DNA from: Phaeobacter sp. 22II1-1F12B
Lineage (GTDB): Bacteria > Pseudomonadota > Alphaproteobacteria > Rhodobacterales > Rhodobacteraceae
Reading direction: 5' to 3'
DNA: 64,000 nucleotides
Assembly: GCF_002210165.1 (NCBI RefSeq)
Contig: NZ_AQQP01000005.1
Location: 186,001 to 250,000, forward strand
Notes under the pieces: model-generated
Told to the model about the DNA's origin: nothing
Seen by the model: the letters and a program-made list of their open reading frames with translations, nothing else
Databases searched by the model: none
Shown here: positions 43,130 through 53,445 of the stretch, piece after piece
Position numbering within the stretch: position 1 is the stretch's first letter
Layout of the letters: each line of letters begins with the position of its first letter
Position numbers and translations under genes: made by a program

Positions 43130-44491
43130 ATGTCCAAATATGATGTCACACGTCGGGGCGTGCTGAGAACCGGTGCGATAGCCGGCGCTGGCTTTGCTCT
43201 GCCGACATACCTGCGCGCTCAGGAAAGCGGTTATTTGAACGCCCCTACGGGCAGCACGGTTACACTTGGTTTCAACGTACCCCAGACCGGCCCCTATGCC
43301 GACGAGGGCGCTGACGAACTGCGCGCCTTTGAACTGGCGGTCGAGCATCTCAACGGCGAAGGCGACGGCGGCATGCTGAACACCTTCAGCTCCAAGTCGC
43401 TCAGCGGCAGCGGCATCCTCGGCAAGAAAGTCGATTTCGTCACCGGCGATACGCAGACCAAATCGGACGCCGCCCGCGCATCCGCCAAGTCGATGATCGA
43501 AAAAGACGGTGCGATCATGATTTCCGGCGGCTCGTCCTCGGGTGTGGCCGTCGCGGTTCAGGGTCTCTGCCAAGAGGCAGGCGTCATCTTCATGGCTGGC
43601 CTGACCCACTCGAACGACACCACCGGCAAGGACAAGAAGGCCAACGGTTTCCGTCACTTCTTTAACGCCTACATGTCGGCCGCCGCGCTGGCGCCGGTTC
43701 TCAAGAACCTCTACGGCGACGACCGCCGCGCCTATCACCTGACGGCCGACTACACCTGGGGCTGGACCCAACAGGAATCCATCGCCGCAGCGACCGAGGC
43801 AATGGGCTGGGAAACCGTCAACAACGTGCTGACGCCGCTGGCCTCGACGGACTTCTCGTCCTACATCGCGCCGGTGCTGAACTCTGGTGCAGACGTGCTG
43901 GTTCTCAACCATTACGGCGGCAACATGGTCAACTCTCTGACCAACGCCGTCCAGTTCGGTCTGCGTGAAAAGCAAGCCAACGGCAAGAACTTCGAGATCG
44001 TCGTGCCGCTCTACTCCGAGCTGATGGCGAAAGGCGCTGGCAAGAACATCGCGGGCATCGTCGGATCCCAGAACTGGGACTGGAAACTCGAAAACGAAAT
44101 GGGCGACAAATACGCCGGGACCAACGCTTTCGTTAAATCCTTCGGCGAGAAATACGGCTTCCCGCCGTCGCAGGCCGCTCAGACTTGCTATGCGCAGACG
44201 CTGCTCTATGCAGATGCGGCCGAGCGTGCAGGCACTTTCAACCCCTGCGGCATTGCCGAAGCCCTGGCCGGCTACGAATTCGACGGCCTCGGCAACGGCC
44301 CGACCACCTACCGTGCCGAAGACCACCAGTGCTTCAAGGACGTTGTCGTCGTGAAGGGCGCAGCCGATCCCGAGGACGAATTCAACCTTGTGGAAATCGT
44401 CGAAGTCACACCGGTCGAGCAGGTCACCTACGCGCCCGACCACCCGATGTTCGCCGGCGGCGAACTGGGTCAGTGCAACCCCGGCGCATAA
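43130..44491 (+). CDS. ABC transporter substrate-binding protein, Liv/amide type, Tat-exported
   Basis: A 453-residue binding protein with a twin-arginine signal (TRRGVLRTGAIAGAGFALP at 8-26) and a LivK-like type I fold starting GSTVTLGFNVPQTGPYADEG. Urea and short-chain amide binding proteins also belong to this group and are of this longer size. It heads a five-gene importer operon that is divergent from a ScfR-type regulator, so an amide, short-chain organic acid or amino acid ligand is possible. A hairpin after the stop (44509-44534) may raise its level over the permeases. Confidence 0.9.
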   Translation: MSKYDVTRRGVLRTGAIAGAGFALPTYLRAQESGYLNAPTGSTVTLGFNVPQTGPYADEGADELRAFELAVEHLNGEGDGGMLNTFSSKSLSGSGILGKKVDFVTGDTQTKSDAARASAKSMIEKDGAIMISGGSSSGVAVAVQGLCQEAGVIFMAGLTHSNDTTGKDKKANGFRHFFNAYMSAAALAPVLKNLYGDDRRAYHLTADYTWGWTQQESIAAATEAMGWETVNNVLTPLASTDFSSYIAPVLNSGADVLVLNHYGGNMVNSLTNAVQFGLREKQANGKNFEIVVPLYSELMAKGAGKNIAGIVGSQNWDWKLENEMGDKYAGTNAFVKSFGEKYGFPPSQAAQTCYAQTLLYADAAERAGTFNPCGIAEALAGYEFDGLGNGPTTYRAEDHQCFKDVVVVKGAADPEDEFNLVEIVEVTPVEQVTYAPDHPMFAGGELGQCNPGA

Positions 44492-44508
44492 GAACCGGAC
44501 CGCATTGT

Positions 44509-44534
44509 TCAGGGCGGGTTTCAGCCCGCCCTGA
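44509..44534 (+). other. intercistronic hairpin after the binding-protein gene
   Basis: TCAGGGCGGG-TTTCAG-CCCGCCCTGA is a perfect 10-bp stem (44509-44518 with 44525-44534) without a T-run. It is 17 bases after the binding-protein stop and 76 before livH. Such hairpins often protect the upstream mRNA, giving more binding protein than permease; this is an inference. Confidence 0.55.
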
Positions 44535-44609
44535 CGCGCTGACTGGCCGGCAGTGCGCGAAAGCCGCCTACCGCGCGATCAATGATAAGTAACCATTGGG
44601 GGCAACGTC

Positions 44610-45641
44610 ATGGACGCCATCATCCTTCAACTACTCAACGGGTTGGACAAAGGGTCCGCCTATGCGCTGATCGCGCTTGGCCTGACTCTCATCTTCGGCA
44701 CGTTGGGGGTCGTCAACTTCGCTCATGGCGCGATCTTCATGATTGGCGCTTTCTGCGCCGTTACGCTGAGCAAACTCTTCAACCTCAGCCATAAATCGTC
44801 GGAACCCTCGGGAACCGACTTCCTTGGCAATCCGAAATACGAAGACATCCTCTACGTAAAGGACTGGTTCGGAGAGAGCTTCGGGTCCTGGATGATCGAC
44901 TGGTCGGTACCGCTGGCTGTGCTCTTTGCGATCCCGATCATGGTCGGCCTCGGTTTCATCATGGAACGTGGCCTCATCAAGCATTTCTACAAGCGGCCCC
45001 ACGCGGACCAGATCCTCGTGACCTTTGGCCTTGCCATCGTGCTTCAGGAGATCATCAAGTATTTCTACGGTGCCAACCCGATCCCGACGACCGCCCCCGA
45101 GGCGTTTCGTGGCAGCTTCGACTTCGGTGTGCTGCTCGGCTTTGATCCGAATGCCATCATCTACCCCTACTGGCGACTGGTCTATTTCGGGTTCTCCGCC
45201 CTGATCATCGGCGCGGTCTTTGCCTTCCTGCAATTCACGACCTTCGGCATGGTGGTGCGCGCGGGCATGGCAGATCGTGAAACGGTTGGCCTTCTGGGCA
45301 TCAACATCAACCGTCGCTTTACCATCATGTTCGGCATCGCCGCCGCTGTCGCGGGGCTCGCAGGCGTCATGTACGCACCGATTAACTCCCCCAACTACCA
45401 CATGGGAATGGACTTCCTCGTGCTGAGCTTCGTGGTGGTCGTGGTCGGCGGCATGGGCTCCCTGCCCGGCGCCGTGCTGGCCGGTTTCCTGCTTGGTATA
45501 CTCGAAAGCTTTGCCTCGATGAACGAGGTCAAGAACGTCCTGCCCGGCATCGACCAGATCATCATCTATCTTGTTGCCATCATTATCTTGCTGACACGTC
45601 CGCGTGGCCTGATGGGTCGCCGTGGCGTGATGGAGGAATAA
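44610..45641 (+). CDS. livH: branched-chain amino acid-type ABC permease LivH
   Basis: A 343-residue permease. It begins [36 protein letters not shown], the LivH signature (split across about 6-41). An insert of about 45 residues (48-92, polar) follows the second helix, making it longer than E. coli LivH. The C-terminal [18 protein letters not shown] is typical. It pairs with the next gene. Confidence 0.93.
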   Translation: MDAIILQLLNGLDKGSAYALIALGLTLIFGTLGVVNFAHGAIFMIGAFCAVTLSKLFNLSHKSSEPSGTDFLGNPKYEDILYVKDWFGESFGSWMIDWSVPLAVLFAIPIMVGLGFIMERGLIKHFYKRPHADQILVTFGLAIVLQEIIKYFYGANPIPTTAPEAFRGSFDFGVLLGFDPNAIIYPYWRLVYFGFSALIIGAVFAFLQFTTFGMVVRAGMADRETVGLLGININRRFTIMFGIAAAVAGLAGVMYAPINSPNYHMGMDFLVLSFVVVVVGGMGSLPGAVLAGFLLGILESFASMNEVKNVLPGIDQIIIYLVAIIILLTRPRGLMGRRGVMEE

Positions 45642-45645
45642 GCCC

Positions 45646-46839
45646 ATGCTCGGTCTCACCGCCAAGGATACGACGCTGCTGATCATCGTGGCCGTCCTGA
45701 CCCTCTTCGCACCGTTCATCCTGAACCCGTTTCCCACCGACAGCGCGATGGCGCAGTTCAACGCGGGCTATCCCGACCTGATGCAGCGTTTCGTGATCTT
45801 CGGGATCTTTGCCATCGGCTTCAACATTCTCTTCGGCCTGACCGGCTATCTCAGCTTCGGTCACGCCGCTTTCCTCGGGGTTGGCAGCTATTCCGCCGTC
45901 TGGATGATGAAACTGCTGACGATGAACGTGATCCCCGCGATCGTCCTTTCGGTCATCGTCGCCGGTCTGTTTTCGGTCGTCATCGGTTACATCTCGCTGC
46001 GCCGTTCGGGGATCTATTTCTCGATTCTGACGCTCGCCTTTGCGCAGATGTCTTACAACCTCGCCTACTCGGTGCTGACCCCGGTCACCAACGGTGAGAC
46101 CGGCCTCCAGATCGCCCTTGACGATCCGCGCATCCTCGACGGCGCCAACGCACCTCAATACCCGAACCTCTTCGGTACCGAGATGAATGACGCGGTGACC
46201 ATGGCGCTTGGACCCTGGGCCTTTACCTTCTCGGTCGGCTACTATGTCTGCGCGATCATCATGATGCTGGCCTTCTACCTGTCGATCCGCATCTTCCGCT
46301 CGCCTTTCGGCATGATGCTGCGTGCGGTCAAATCCAACCAGCAGCGGATGAACTACACCGGCCTCAACACCCGCCCCTACACGCTGGCTGCCTTTGTCAT
46401 CTCGGGCATGTATGCCGGTCTTGCCGGGGGACTCATGGCCTCGATGGACCCGCTGGCCGGGGCCGAACGGATGCAATGGACGGCAAGTGGTGAAGTCGTG
46501 CTGATGACCATTCTCGGCGGCGCGGGCACTCTGATTGGTCCGGTCGTGGGCGCAGGTTTCATCAAGTATTTCGAGAACATCTTCTCGAAGATCAACGACT
46601 CCATCCTGCACCAGTGGTTCTCCTTCATGCCAGAAGGCATCGAGGACCTGCTTGTCTTCCTCGTCCATCCGTTCATTGGCAAGGGCTGGCACCTCACCCT
46701 TGGCCTGCTGTTCATGCTGGTTGTGATCTTCCTGCCGGGCGGCCTTGTCGAAGGCGGTCAGCGCCTCAGCCGGATGTTCGGTCGCAAAGCCAAGACCTCG
46801 GACGAAAAGACCGACGGCAAAACCTCTCCCGCCGAATAA
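45646..46839 (+). CDS. livM: branched-chain amino acid-type ABC permease LivM
   Basis: A 397-residue permease with eight or more hydrophobic segments. LivM features include [21 protein letters not shown] and [18 protein letters not shown] periplasmic stretch at about 140-185 lies between helices. It starts four bases after livH. The C-terminal 25 residues are charged and cytoplasmic. Confidence 0.92.
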   Translation: MLGLTAKDTTLLIIVAVLTLFAPFILNPFPTDSAMAQFNAGYPDLMQRFVIFGIFAIGFNILFGLTGYLSFGHAAFLGVGSYSAVWMMKLLTMNVIPAIVLSVIVAGLFSVVIGYISLRRSGIYFSILTLAFAQMSYNLAYSVLTPVTNGETGLQIALDDPRILDGANAPQYPNLFGTEMNDAVTMALGPWAFTFSVGYYVCAIIMMLAFYLSIRIFRSPFGMMLRAVKSNQQRMNYTGLNTRPYTLAAFVISGMYAGLAGGLMASMDPLAGAERMQWTASGEVVLMTILGGAGTLIGPVVGAGFIKYFENIFSKINDSILHQWFSFMPEGIEDLLVFLVHPFIGKGWHLTLGLLFMLVVIFLPGGLVEGGQRLSRMFGRKAKTSDEKTDGKTSPAE

Positions 46840-46849
46840 GGAGCGCATC

Positions 46850-47605
46850 ATGGGTATTCTTGAAATCAAGAACGTCAACAAGCGCTTCGGCGGTTTGCAG
46901 GCACTTGGCAACGTCAACCTCTCGGTCGCGGAAAACACCGTTCACGCGATCATCGGCCCGAACGGCGCAGGCAAATCCACGCTCCTCAACTGCCTCGTCG
47001 GCAAACTGATCCCGGATACCGGGTCGGTCATGTTCGACGGGCAGTCGGTGCTGGGCCGCGCGCCCTACGAGATCAACCAGATGGGGATTAGCCGCGTGTT
47101 CCAGACGCCCGAGATCTTTGGTGATCTGACGGTTATGGAGAACATGCTCATCCCCTGTTTTGCCAAGCGCGACGGGTCGTTCGAGATGAACGCGCTGTCA
47201 ACCATGTCAAAGCAACGCGACATCATGGAAAAGGCCGAACAGATGCTGGTCGACATGAATATGGCGGACAAGCGTCACATGCATGCGGCCTCCATGTCGC
47301 GCGGCGACAAGCGTCGTCTCGAAATCGGGATGTGCCTCAGCCAGGAACCTCGCCTGCTCTTGCTGGACGAACCGACGGCAGGCATGGCCCGTGCCGACAC
47401 AAACAACACCATCGACCTGCTCAAGCAGATCAAGGCGGAACGCGACATCACCATCGCGATCATCGAACATGACATGCACGTTGTGTTCAGCCTCGCGGAA
47501 CGCATCACCGTTCTGGCGCAGGGCACACCGCTGGTCGAAGACACACCGGAAAAAATCAAAGGCCACCCCAAGGTACGCGAAGCCTACCTTGGCGAGAGCG
47601 CATAA
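46850..47605 (+). CDS. livG: ABC transporter ATP-binding protein LivG
   Basis: A 251-residue ATPase: Walker A GPNGAGKST (about 37-45), ABC signature SRGDKRRLEIG in place of the classic LSGGQ, Walker B LLLLDEPTAGM. The altered signature (MSRGDKRR) is common in LivG proteins. ATG 46850 follows livM by ten bases, with AAGGAG upstream. Confidence 0.93.
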   Translation: MGILEIKNVNKRFGGLQALGNVNLSVAENTVHAIIGPNGAGKSTLLNCLVGKLIPDTGSVMFDGQSVLGRAPYEINQMGISRVFQTPEIFGDLTVMENMLIPCFAKRDGSFEMNALSTMSKQRDIMEKAEQMLVDMNMADKRHMHAASMSRGDKRRLEIGMCLSQEPRLLLLDEPTAGMARADTNNTIDLLKQIKAERDITIAIIEHDMHVVFSLAERITVLAQGTPLVEDTPEKIKGHPKVREAYLGESA

Positions 47606-47617
47606 GGAGAAGACCTC

Positions 47618-48373
47618 ATGAACGTCAAACCGGACTTTTCCAAACACGCCAATCAGGCTGAAACCGCCCCCGCCTTCCTGTCGGTCTGGGACGTGCACGC
47701 CTATTACGGCGAGAGCTACATCGTCCAGGGAGTCAACTTCAACGTCCACGAAGGCGAGATCCTCGCCCTTCTGGGCCGCAACGGCGCAGGCAAGACATCG
47801 ACGCTGCGCGCGATTGCCCGGCTTGGCGATCCGGAAATCAAAAAGGGGGAAATCTGGCTCGACCACCAGCCGCTGCACAACATGTCCAGCTATCAGGCGG
47901 CCACCGCCGGGCTTGGTCTGGTCCCCGAAGATCGCCGGATCATCCCCGGACTCACGGTCGAGGAAAACCTGCAACTGGCGCAGATTGCGCCGCCAATCGG
48001 CTGGTCGATCGAACGGGTCTATGACCTGTTCCCACGTTTGGGCGAACGTCGCCGTCAGGAAGGCGTGACGCTTTCGGGCGGCGAACAGCAGATGCTCGCA
48101 ATCGCCCGGGCGCTCTGCCGCGACATCAAGGTTCTGCTTCTCGACGAACCCTACGAGGGCCTTGCCCCTGTGATCGTCGATGAAATCGAGAAGACCCTGA
48201 TTACCATCAAGGAACTGGGCATCACCACGGTGATTGTCGAGCAGAATGCCGTACGGGCGCTGGAACTGGCCGACCGGTCCGTTATCCTCGACACCGGCAG
48301 TGTCGTCTTCGACGGCTCCGCCGCCGAGGTTCTCCAGAACAAGGAACTGCGCGAGGAATACCTCGCAATCTGA
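47618..48373 (+). CDS. livF: ABC transporter ATP-binding protein LivF
   Basis: A 251-residue ATPase: Walker A GRNGAGKTST (about 49-58), LSGGEQQMLAIARAL and Walker B VLLLDEPYEGLAP. It begins with about 25 extra residues before the ABC domain. It is the last gene of the importer operon and is followed by a terminator. Confidence 0.93.
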   Translation: MNVKPDFSKHANQAETAPAFLSVWDVHAYYGESYIVQGVNFNVHEGEILALLGRNGAGKTSTLRAIARLGDPEIKKGEIWLDHQPLHNMSSYQAATAGLGLVPEDRRIIPGLTVEENLQLAQIAPPIGWSIERVYDLFPRLGERRRQEGVTLSGGEQQMLAIARALCRDIKVLLLDEPYEGLAPVIVDEIEKTLITIKELGITTVIVEQNAVRALELADRSVILDTGSVVFDGSAAEVLQNKELREEYLAI

Positions 48374-48430
48374 ATGCGGCCTTCCCTGCCATACCGGCAG
48401 GTCCCGTTTATAATCAAATCGATCTCATTT

Positions 48431-48457
48431 TGGCGTCCCGGGCGGGGCGCCATTTTC
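48431..48457 (+). terminator. rho-independent terminator of the liv operon
   Basis: A 9-bp stem (48431-48439 with 48444-48452, one G-U pair) with a GGGC loop is followed by TTTTC at 48453-48457. It is 58 bases after the livF stop. Confidence 0.7.
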
Positions 48458-48526
48458 ATTTCGTTAACTCTCTGCGGTCAGAGTAACAAACGGGTGAGGG
48501 CTCCAAACCGATGATGGAGCAATCAA

Positions 48527-48763
48527 ATGCAAATATCGTATGGCGTTCCTATCTTGGCCCCACAGACCACGGGCCATCCCGCAGGGTTACCGGCTGACGC
48601 GCCACCGCCGGACACCGACAAAAAAGTGCCCGAGGCTTCCGCCAAGTCCGAAAGCGACAGTACCAGCTCGCGCAACACCTCGAGCGAGGAAAGCACGCCT
48701 CCAACCGCGATGCAGCGGAAGATCATGGAGATACTGGAACAGCAGGCCGAAGAACTAACCTAG
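48527..48763 (+). CDS. small, mostly disordered hypothetical protein
   Basis: A 78-residue protein. The first 60 residues are rich in Pro, Ser, Thr, Glu and Ala and are probably disordered; the last 18 (AMQRKIMEILEQQAEELT) should form one amphipathic helix. GGAG lies about 8 bases before ATG 48527. It has no recognised family. It could be an adaptor peptide or may not be expressed. Confidence 0.45.
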   Translation: MQISYGVPILAPQTTGHPAGLPADAPPPDTDKKVPEASAKSESDSTSSRNTSSEESTPPTAMQRKIMEILEQQAEELT

Positions 48764-49168
48764 CGAATCTTTCCTATTTCTCTGTCATATTGCGGCCGAA
48801 CGGCGACCCGGGCGTCACCCGTTTCCTTGACCTCGCGCATAGGAACGGTGCCCCGGGTAGAATACGTTGACGACCCACAGCGCCCAGGCTGACACCCTAT
48901 AAAGCCACGCGCATGTCTCGGATCCCGTCCGTGGCGGACGGTTAACACGCCCGCCTGCAAGGAAATTCTCGCCCGAACTGTCCCGGCGTTACACGCGCGT
49001 GCGGGTTTTTTCCGGCTGGTCGCCCCCTGCACTGACATGCGCGAATTCATGGTTGCGCAAACTTATTCCGGGTCAAGGACGCTTTTCACCCCTTTGGTCA
49101 TGCCCTATAAGCGGGCATCAGTGAAAGGCCCGCGCCAGACAGGCCGTGCAGAACCGGTCGAGGAAACC
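48764..49168 (+). other. 405-base stretch without a convincing gene
   Basis: Short frames on both strands lack ribosome sites and have arginine- and cysteine-rich, unprotein-like sequences. The promoter of accBC is expected near the 3' end. No tRNA, repeat or hairpin stands out to me. Confidence 0.5.
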
Positions 49169-49669
49169 ATGACAGAACAGAAACACGACTCGGACGTGGC
49201 GTTTATCAAAGCCCTCGCGGAATTGCTCCGTGAAAACGATCTGACCGAGCTACAAGTAAAACGCGAATACGGCGAAGACGATACGCTAAACGTGCGCGTC
49301 AGCCGCATGCAACCGGCCCCCGCCGCAGTTGCCGCTCCCGCCCCGGCACCCGTCGCCGCTCCAGCCAGCGCACCTGCGGCTGCACCTGCTGCAGCTCCGG
49401 CCGCCCCCGAAGCAAGCGAAGATCCCGCAAGCCATCCCGGCGCGGTGACCTCGCCAATGGTCGGTACGGTCTATATGCAGCCCGAACCCGGTGCGCCCGC
49501 ATTCATCACCGTCGGCGCAAGCGTTTCCGAAGGCGACACCCTGCTGATCGTCGAAGCCATGAAGACGATGAATCATATCCCCGCGCCCCGCGCCGGTACG
49601 ATCAAGCGCATCCTCGTCGAGGATGGTGCCGCGATCGAATATGGAACCCCCCTTGTGATTATCGAATAA
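49169..49669 (+). CDS. accB: acetyl-CoA carboxylase biotin carboxyl carrier protein
   Basis: A 166-residue BCCP. N-terminal dimer/partner domain 1-48, an Ala-Pro linker (about 49-85), then the biotinyl domain with the biotin lysine K132 in [10 protein letters not shown]. The usual EAMKM is EAMKT here, as seen in other alphaproteobacteria. ATG 49169 has an AGGAAA box. It precedes accC by nine bases; the two form the biotin carboxylase half of acetyl-CoA carboxylase for fatty acid synthesis. Confidence 0.96.
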   Translation: MTEQKHDSDVAFIKALAELLRENDLTELQVKREYGEDDTLNVRVSRMQPAPAAVAAPAPAPVAAPASAPAAAPAAAPAAPEASEDPASHPGAVTSPMVGTVYMQPEPGAPAFITVGASVSEGDTLLIVEAMKTMNHIPAPRAGTIKRILVEDGAAIEYGTPLVIIE

Positions 49670-49678
49670 GGCTTTCAG

Positions 49679-51031
49679 ATGTTTGACAAAATCCTGATTG
49701 CCAACCGCGGAGAAATCGCCCTGCGCGTGGTGCGTGCCGCCCGCGAAATGGGGATTGCCACCGTCGCGGTGCATTCGACTGCCGACAGCGACGCGATGCA
49801 TGTGCGCATGGCCGATGAATCGATCTGCATCGGCCCGCCGCCCAGCCCGCAAAGCTATCTCTCGATCCCGGCGATCATGTCGGCCTGCGAAATCACCGGC
49901 GCACAGGCGATCCACCCCGGCTACGGCTTTCTCTCCGAGAACGCCAATTTTGTGCAGATCGTCGAAGACCACGACATCGCCTTTATCGGCCCGACTGCCG
50001 AACACATCCGGATCATGGGCGACAAGATCACGGCCAAGGACACGATGAAGGCGCTCGGCGTGCCTTGCGTACCCGGCAGTGACGGCGGCGTCCCCGATCT
50101 TGCGACCGCCAAGAAAATCGGCGACGAAATCGGCTACCCGGTCATCATCAAGGCGACCGCCGGTGGCGGCGGCAAGGGCATGAAAGTAGCCCAGAACGCC
50201 GCTGACATGGAACGCGCTTTTCAGACCGCCCGCGCCGAAGGAAAATCGAACTTCGGCAACGACGAAGTCTATATCGAGAAATACCTGACCACACCGCGCC
50301 ACATCGAAATTCAGGTGTTCGGCGACGGCAAGGGCAAGGCCGTGCACCTTGGCGAACGTGACTGTTCGCTACAGCGCCGCCACCAGAAGGTCTTTGAAGA
50401 GGCCCCCGGCCCGACCATCACCGCCGAAGAACGCGCGCGTATCGGCAAGGTCTGCGCCGACGCCGTGGCCAAGATCAACTATGCCGGTGCGGGTACGATC
50501 GAATTTCTCTATGAGAATGGTGAGTTCTACTTCATCGAAATGAATACCCGGCTACAGGTCGAACACCCGGTGACCGAGGCGATCTTTGGCGTCGACCTCG
50601 TGCGCGAACAGATCCGCGTTGCCGCCGGACTGCCGATGTCCTTCACGCAGGATGATCTGACGATCAACGGGCATGCGATCGAAGTGCGTATCAACGCCGA
50701 GCGGCTTCCGAACTTTTCGCCCTGCCCCGGCAAGATCACCCAGTATCATTCGCCCGGTGGCCTCGGGGTACGGATCGATTCAGCGCTCTACGATGGCTAT
50801 TCGATCCCGCCCTATTACGACAGCCTGATCGGCAAGCTGATCGTGCATGGCCGCGACCGTCCCGAGGCGCTGGCGCGCCTGAACCGTGCCCTGTCCGAGC
50901 TTATCGTGGACGGCGTCGACACGACGATCCCGTTGTTCAATGCCCTGCTCGAGGATGCAGATATCCACAAGGGCAGCTACAACATCCACTGGCTGGAACA
51001 TTGGCTGGAGACGAAACTCGCCGACGGGTGA
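49679..51031 (+). CDS. accC: acetyl-CoA carboxylase biotin carboxylase subunit
   Basis: A 450-residue ATP-grasp enzyme of standard length. [16 protein letters not shown] opens the protein; the glycine-rich ATP loop is [14 protein letters not shown] (about 158-171), and [14 protein letters not shown] (about 288-301) carries metal and catalytic residues. It carboxylates the biotin on AccB. Confidence 0.97.
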   Translation: MFDKILIANRGEIALRVVRAAREMGIATVAVHSTADSDAMHVRMADESICIGPPPSPQSYLSIPAIMSACEITGAQAIHPGYGFLSENANFVQIVEDHDIAFIGPTAEHIRIMGDKITAKDTMKALGVPCVPGSDGGVPDLATAKKIGDEIGYPVIIKATAGGGGKGMKVAQNAADMERAFQTARAEGKSNFGNDEVYIEKYLTTPRHIEIQVFGDGKGKAVHLGERDCSLQRRHQKVFEEAPGPTITAEERARIGKVCADAVAKINYAGAGTIEFLYENGEFYFIEMNTRLQVEHPVTEAIFGVDLVREQIRVAAGLPMSFTQDDLTINGHAIEVRINAERLPNFSPCPGKITQYHSPGGLGVRIDSALYDGYSIPPYYDSLIGKLIVHGRDRPEALARLNRALSELIVDGVDTTIPLFNALLEDADIHKGSYNIHWLEHWLETKLADG

Positions 51032-51076
51032 TCACGGCATCACCCGTACCGGGCTCAATCTGGTACCTGTCCAACC

Positions 51077-51709
51077 ATGAGACTGACTCCGGAACTCCTT
51101 CTTGAAGGCTATTCCATCGGTATCTTCCCCATGGCCGAGCACCGGGAAGATACCGATGTTTTCTGGGTCGACCCCAAGCGTCGTGGCATCATTCCGCTCG
51201 ACGGCTTCCGGATTTCGCGCTCGCTTGCACGCAAGATGCGCCGCACCCCCTTTCGGATCTCGACCGATGAGGATTTCGCCGGGGTGGTCGATGGCTGCGC
51301 AGATCGGGCCGAAACTTGGATCAACGCTGACATCCGGGAACAATACCTCACGCTTCACCGCAAAAACCACGCGCATTCCCTTGAAGTCTGGGAAGATCAG
51401 GAGCTTGTCGGCGGCGTCTACGGGGTGGTGCTTGGCTCGGCCTTCTTCGGCGAAAGCATGTTTTCCCGTCGTACCGATGCCTCCAAGATCGCGCTTGCCT
51501 ATCTCGTGGACCGGCTGCGCGAGGGCGGTTTCACGCTGTTCGACACACAGTTCAGCACCGCTCATCTCGCATCACTCGGCGGGCAGGAAATCAGCCGCGC
51601 CGCCTATCACCGAATGCTAAGAGACGCCGTGCGCCGCGAGGCGGATTTCACCGCCCCCCAGATCCCGTCCGCTCAGGACGTGATACAGCGCAATACCCAG
51701 ATATCGTAG
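51077..51709 (+). CDS. aat: leucyl/phenylalanyl-tRNA-protein transferase
   Basis: A 210-residue N-end rule transferase that adds Leu or Phe to N-terminal Lys/Arg proteins, marking them for ClpAP. Family segments: LLEGYSIGIFPMAE, FWVDPKRRGIIPLD, VYGVVLGSAFFGESMFSRRTDASKIAL (split across about 114-140) and FDTQFSTAHLASLGG. Its 3' end overlaps the convergent DUF2155 gene by 37 bases. Confidence 0.95.
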   Translation: MRLTPELLLEGYSIGIFPMAEHREDTDVFWVDPKRRGIIPLDGFRISRSLARKMRRTPFRISTDEDFAGVVDGCADRAETWINADIREQYLTLHRKNHAHSLEVWEDQELVGGVYGVVLGSAFFGESMFSRRTDASKIALAYLVDRLREGGFTLFDTQFSTAHLASLGGQEISRAAYHRMLRDAVRREADFTAPQIPSAQDVIQRNTQIS

Positions 51710-52044
51710 CGGCTGTGATCCAGCGCGTTCAGCGCCGGGGCAGAGGCAACCATCCAGCCCCGGAACGCGACGCTGGCTTTCTCGGGTTCGTGGATCGTCA
51801 GATAGGCATAGGCATCGCCTGTCGGGTTATCCGTGGGATAGCGGCAATCGGCAAGCTCGACTTCCATGCCAAAAACGGCGCGACCGCCCCCGGAAAAGAT
51901 TTCCACATCGACCGTCTGGCCGTTCACCTTGTCGAGCCCACGCAGAACCGCCCCCTGCCCCGAGGTCACCTGAACCCGATCCTGAAGGTGGGCCTCGCCC
52001 GGCAGTACAAAGGCCAGCAGCGCTGCGGCGAAAAGTCGGATCAC
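51673..52044 (-). CDS. DUF2155 exported protein
   Basis: A 123-residue protein with a signal peptide (1-18, ends GEA-H). The DUF2155 body has LRGLDKVNGQTVDVEIFSGG, LADCRYPTDNPTGDAYAYL and HSRYDIWVLRC. The family is typical of alphaproteobacteria and of unknown function; the two cysteines may pair. Its start overlaps the mlaD-like stop by four bases, so the two are probably translated together, suggesting an envelope role. Confidence 0.88.
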   Translation of the reverse strand: MIRLFAAALLAFVLPGEAHLQDRVQVTSGQGAVLRGLDKVNGQTVDVEIFSGGGRAVFGMEVELADCRYPTDNPTGDAYAYLTIHEPEKASVAFRGWMVASAPALNALDHSRYDIWVLRCITS

Positions 52045-52502
52045 TCTTCCGAGTCCCCTCCGCTGCCGGCAACGAACTGCACGAGCAGCGAAATCAGGCT
52101 GACGGCGCCCTGAGTGTCCTCGATCTCATCGCCCGGCGCGAAATAATCGAAAGAACCGCCCGGATTGATCTCGACGAAGTTACCGCCCAAAAGCCCCTCG
52201 GAAGCGACGATAGCCGCGCTGTCATCTGGGATTTCAATGCCTTCCCGTACCGAGATGGTCGTCACGGCACGGTAGGTCTGCGTGTCGAGCTCGACGCCGG
52301 AAACGGCCCCGATCTTGACCCCGGCAAGACGCACATCGGTCCCGACCGAAACGCCTTCAAGCGACCGGAACGACGCGGTGAGGTCATAGCCAGCATTGGA
52401 CGAACCAAGACCGGTTGTCTGGGTCGCATACAGCGCGAATGCGGCAGCACCCGCGAGAACGACGCCGCCGGTCACGACTTCGGTGATGTTGTAACTTGCC
52501 AT
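52041..52502 (-). CDS. mlaD: outer-membrane lipid asymmetry protein MlaD
   Basis: A 153-residue MCE-domain protein: one N-terminal helix (about 9-27) and one MCE domain starting YDLTASFRSLEGVSVGTDVRLAGVKIG (split across about 39-65), with LLGGNFVEINPGG. It ferries phospholipids between membranes as part of the Mla ABC system. The other mla genes (E, F, B, C) are not in this window. Confidence 0.92.
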   Translation of the reverse strand: MASYNITEVVTGGVVLAGAAAFALYATQTTGLGSSNAGYDLTASFRSLEGVSVGTDVRLAGVKIGAVSGVELDTQTYRAVTTISVREGIEIPDDSAAIVASEGLLGGNFVEINPGGSFDYFAPGDEIEDTQGAVSLISLLVQFVAGSGGDSEE

Positions 52503-52521
52503 GTTGTGCTCCGTCAGGGCG

Positions 52522-52905
52522 TTATTCGGGGCTCCAGGCCTCGTAGTCCTTGCGCTCGACCGGGTTCATGCGGCGGATCGAACCAGCGGGCGCATACGCC
52601 AGGTCGGTGCCGGTCAGGTTTTCCTGGTGCGGCTTTTCCCAGACCTTGTGAACAAGGGGCTTGTCGGTCGGCGGCTGCTTCCACGTCCGGTGCAGCCAGC
52701 CGTGCCAGTCCGGATCAACCCGGCTGGCTTCGATCTCACCATTGAAGATGACCCATCGCTTGGAGTCGTCGACGTTACGGTAGAACACGTTCCCCTGCGA
52801 ATCTTCGCCCACCTTGACGCCCTTGCGCCAGGTAAAGATCTGGGTGTTGAGTGTCTGTCCGTTCCACCAGGTCACGGCCCGCAGCAATGTATTCAGGATT
52901 CCCAT
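52522..52905 (-). CDS. complex I accessory subunit, NDUFA12 family
   Basis: A 127-residue protein matching the alphaproteobacterial NDUFA12 (B17.2-like) accessory subunit of NADH:ubiquinone oxidoreductase: [56 protein letters not shown] (about 53-75, split) and [17 protein letters not shown] 52905 has GGAG 6 bases upstream; ATG 52911 would put that box too close. The gene sits away from the nuo operon, as is usual for this subunit. Confidence 0.93.
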   Translation of the reverse strand: MGILNTLLRAVTWWNGQTLNTQIFTWRKGVKVGEDSQGNVFYRNVDDSKRWVIFNGEIEASRVDPDWHGWLHRTWKQPPTDKPLVHKVWEKPHQENLTGTDLAYAPAGSIRRMNPVERKDYEAWSPE

Positions 52906-53073
52906 AGGCATCTCCGTAGGTCTTTCCGTGATATGGCTTAATTTCCCGCCGAGGTCCAGAGAATAGCCCCGATCCAGCCAAGAGGACGCACCTTGTGGCA
53001 AGGCTTGGCCAATGTTTGGCAAACAAACGTTAAAGCTTCTTTCCCGCTTTGGTTTTCGATGTGCAAAACCTGC

Positions 53074-53442
53074 CTAGCCTTCGCCCGGCAAAAGCGCAGT
53101 CACCTCGATTTCGATCCGATATTTCGGATCGATCAACCCGCATTCGATCATGGTCGCCACGGGTGGATTATCTCCGAACACATCGCGCAGCACTGGCCAG
53201 CAAGGTTCGAATTCTTCGCGATCCGGCAACATGTAGGTGACCCGAAGCACGTCAGCAAAAGAAGCCCCGGCTTCGGTCAGGGCGCGCCCGATAATGTTCA
53301 GCGCATCGCGGCACTGGGCAACGACGTCATCGCCCTGCCCCACCGTGCCCGCAACATGAACAAGGCCGCCAGCGACGACGGCCCTGCAATATCCGATTTT
53401 GGATTCGAATGCCCCGCCAGAATGTATCCGCCGGATGGACAT
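53074..53442 (-). CDS. RidA family protein, downstream of clpX
   Basis: A 122-residue YjgF/RidA-type protein: [24 protein letters not shown] (split across about 12-35), the helix [16 protein letters not shown], and the C-terminal [10 protein letters not shown] with the conserved Glu. It starts three bases after the clpX stop and is likely co-transcribed. Members remove reactive imines or act in unknown pathways. The ClpX link is positional only. Confidence 0.87.
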   Translation of the reverse strand: MSIRRIHSGGAFESKIGYCRAVVAGGLVHVAGTVGQGDDVVAQCRDALNIIGRALTEAGASFADVLRVTYMLPDREEFEPCWPVLRDVFGDNPPVATMIECGLIDPKYRIEIEVTALLPGEG

Positions 53443-53445
53443 TTG

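Noticed and set aside
43022-44443. 473-codon minus-strand open frame opposite the Liv-type binding protein
   Set aside because: Shadow of a gene with a Tat signal and LivK fold; no ribosome site or domain.
45583-46938. 451-codon minus-strand open frame opposite livM
   Set aside because: Antisense to a permease; the His/Asp/Glu-rich translation is an artefact of reversed hydrophobic codons.
48760-49050. Minus-strand open frame in the gap before accB
   Set aside because: Arginine- and cysteine-rich with no ribosome site or family; left as non-coding.
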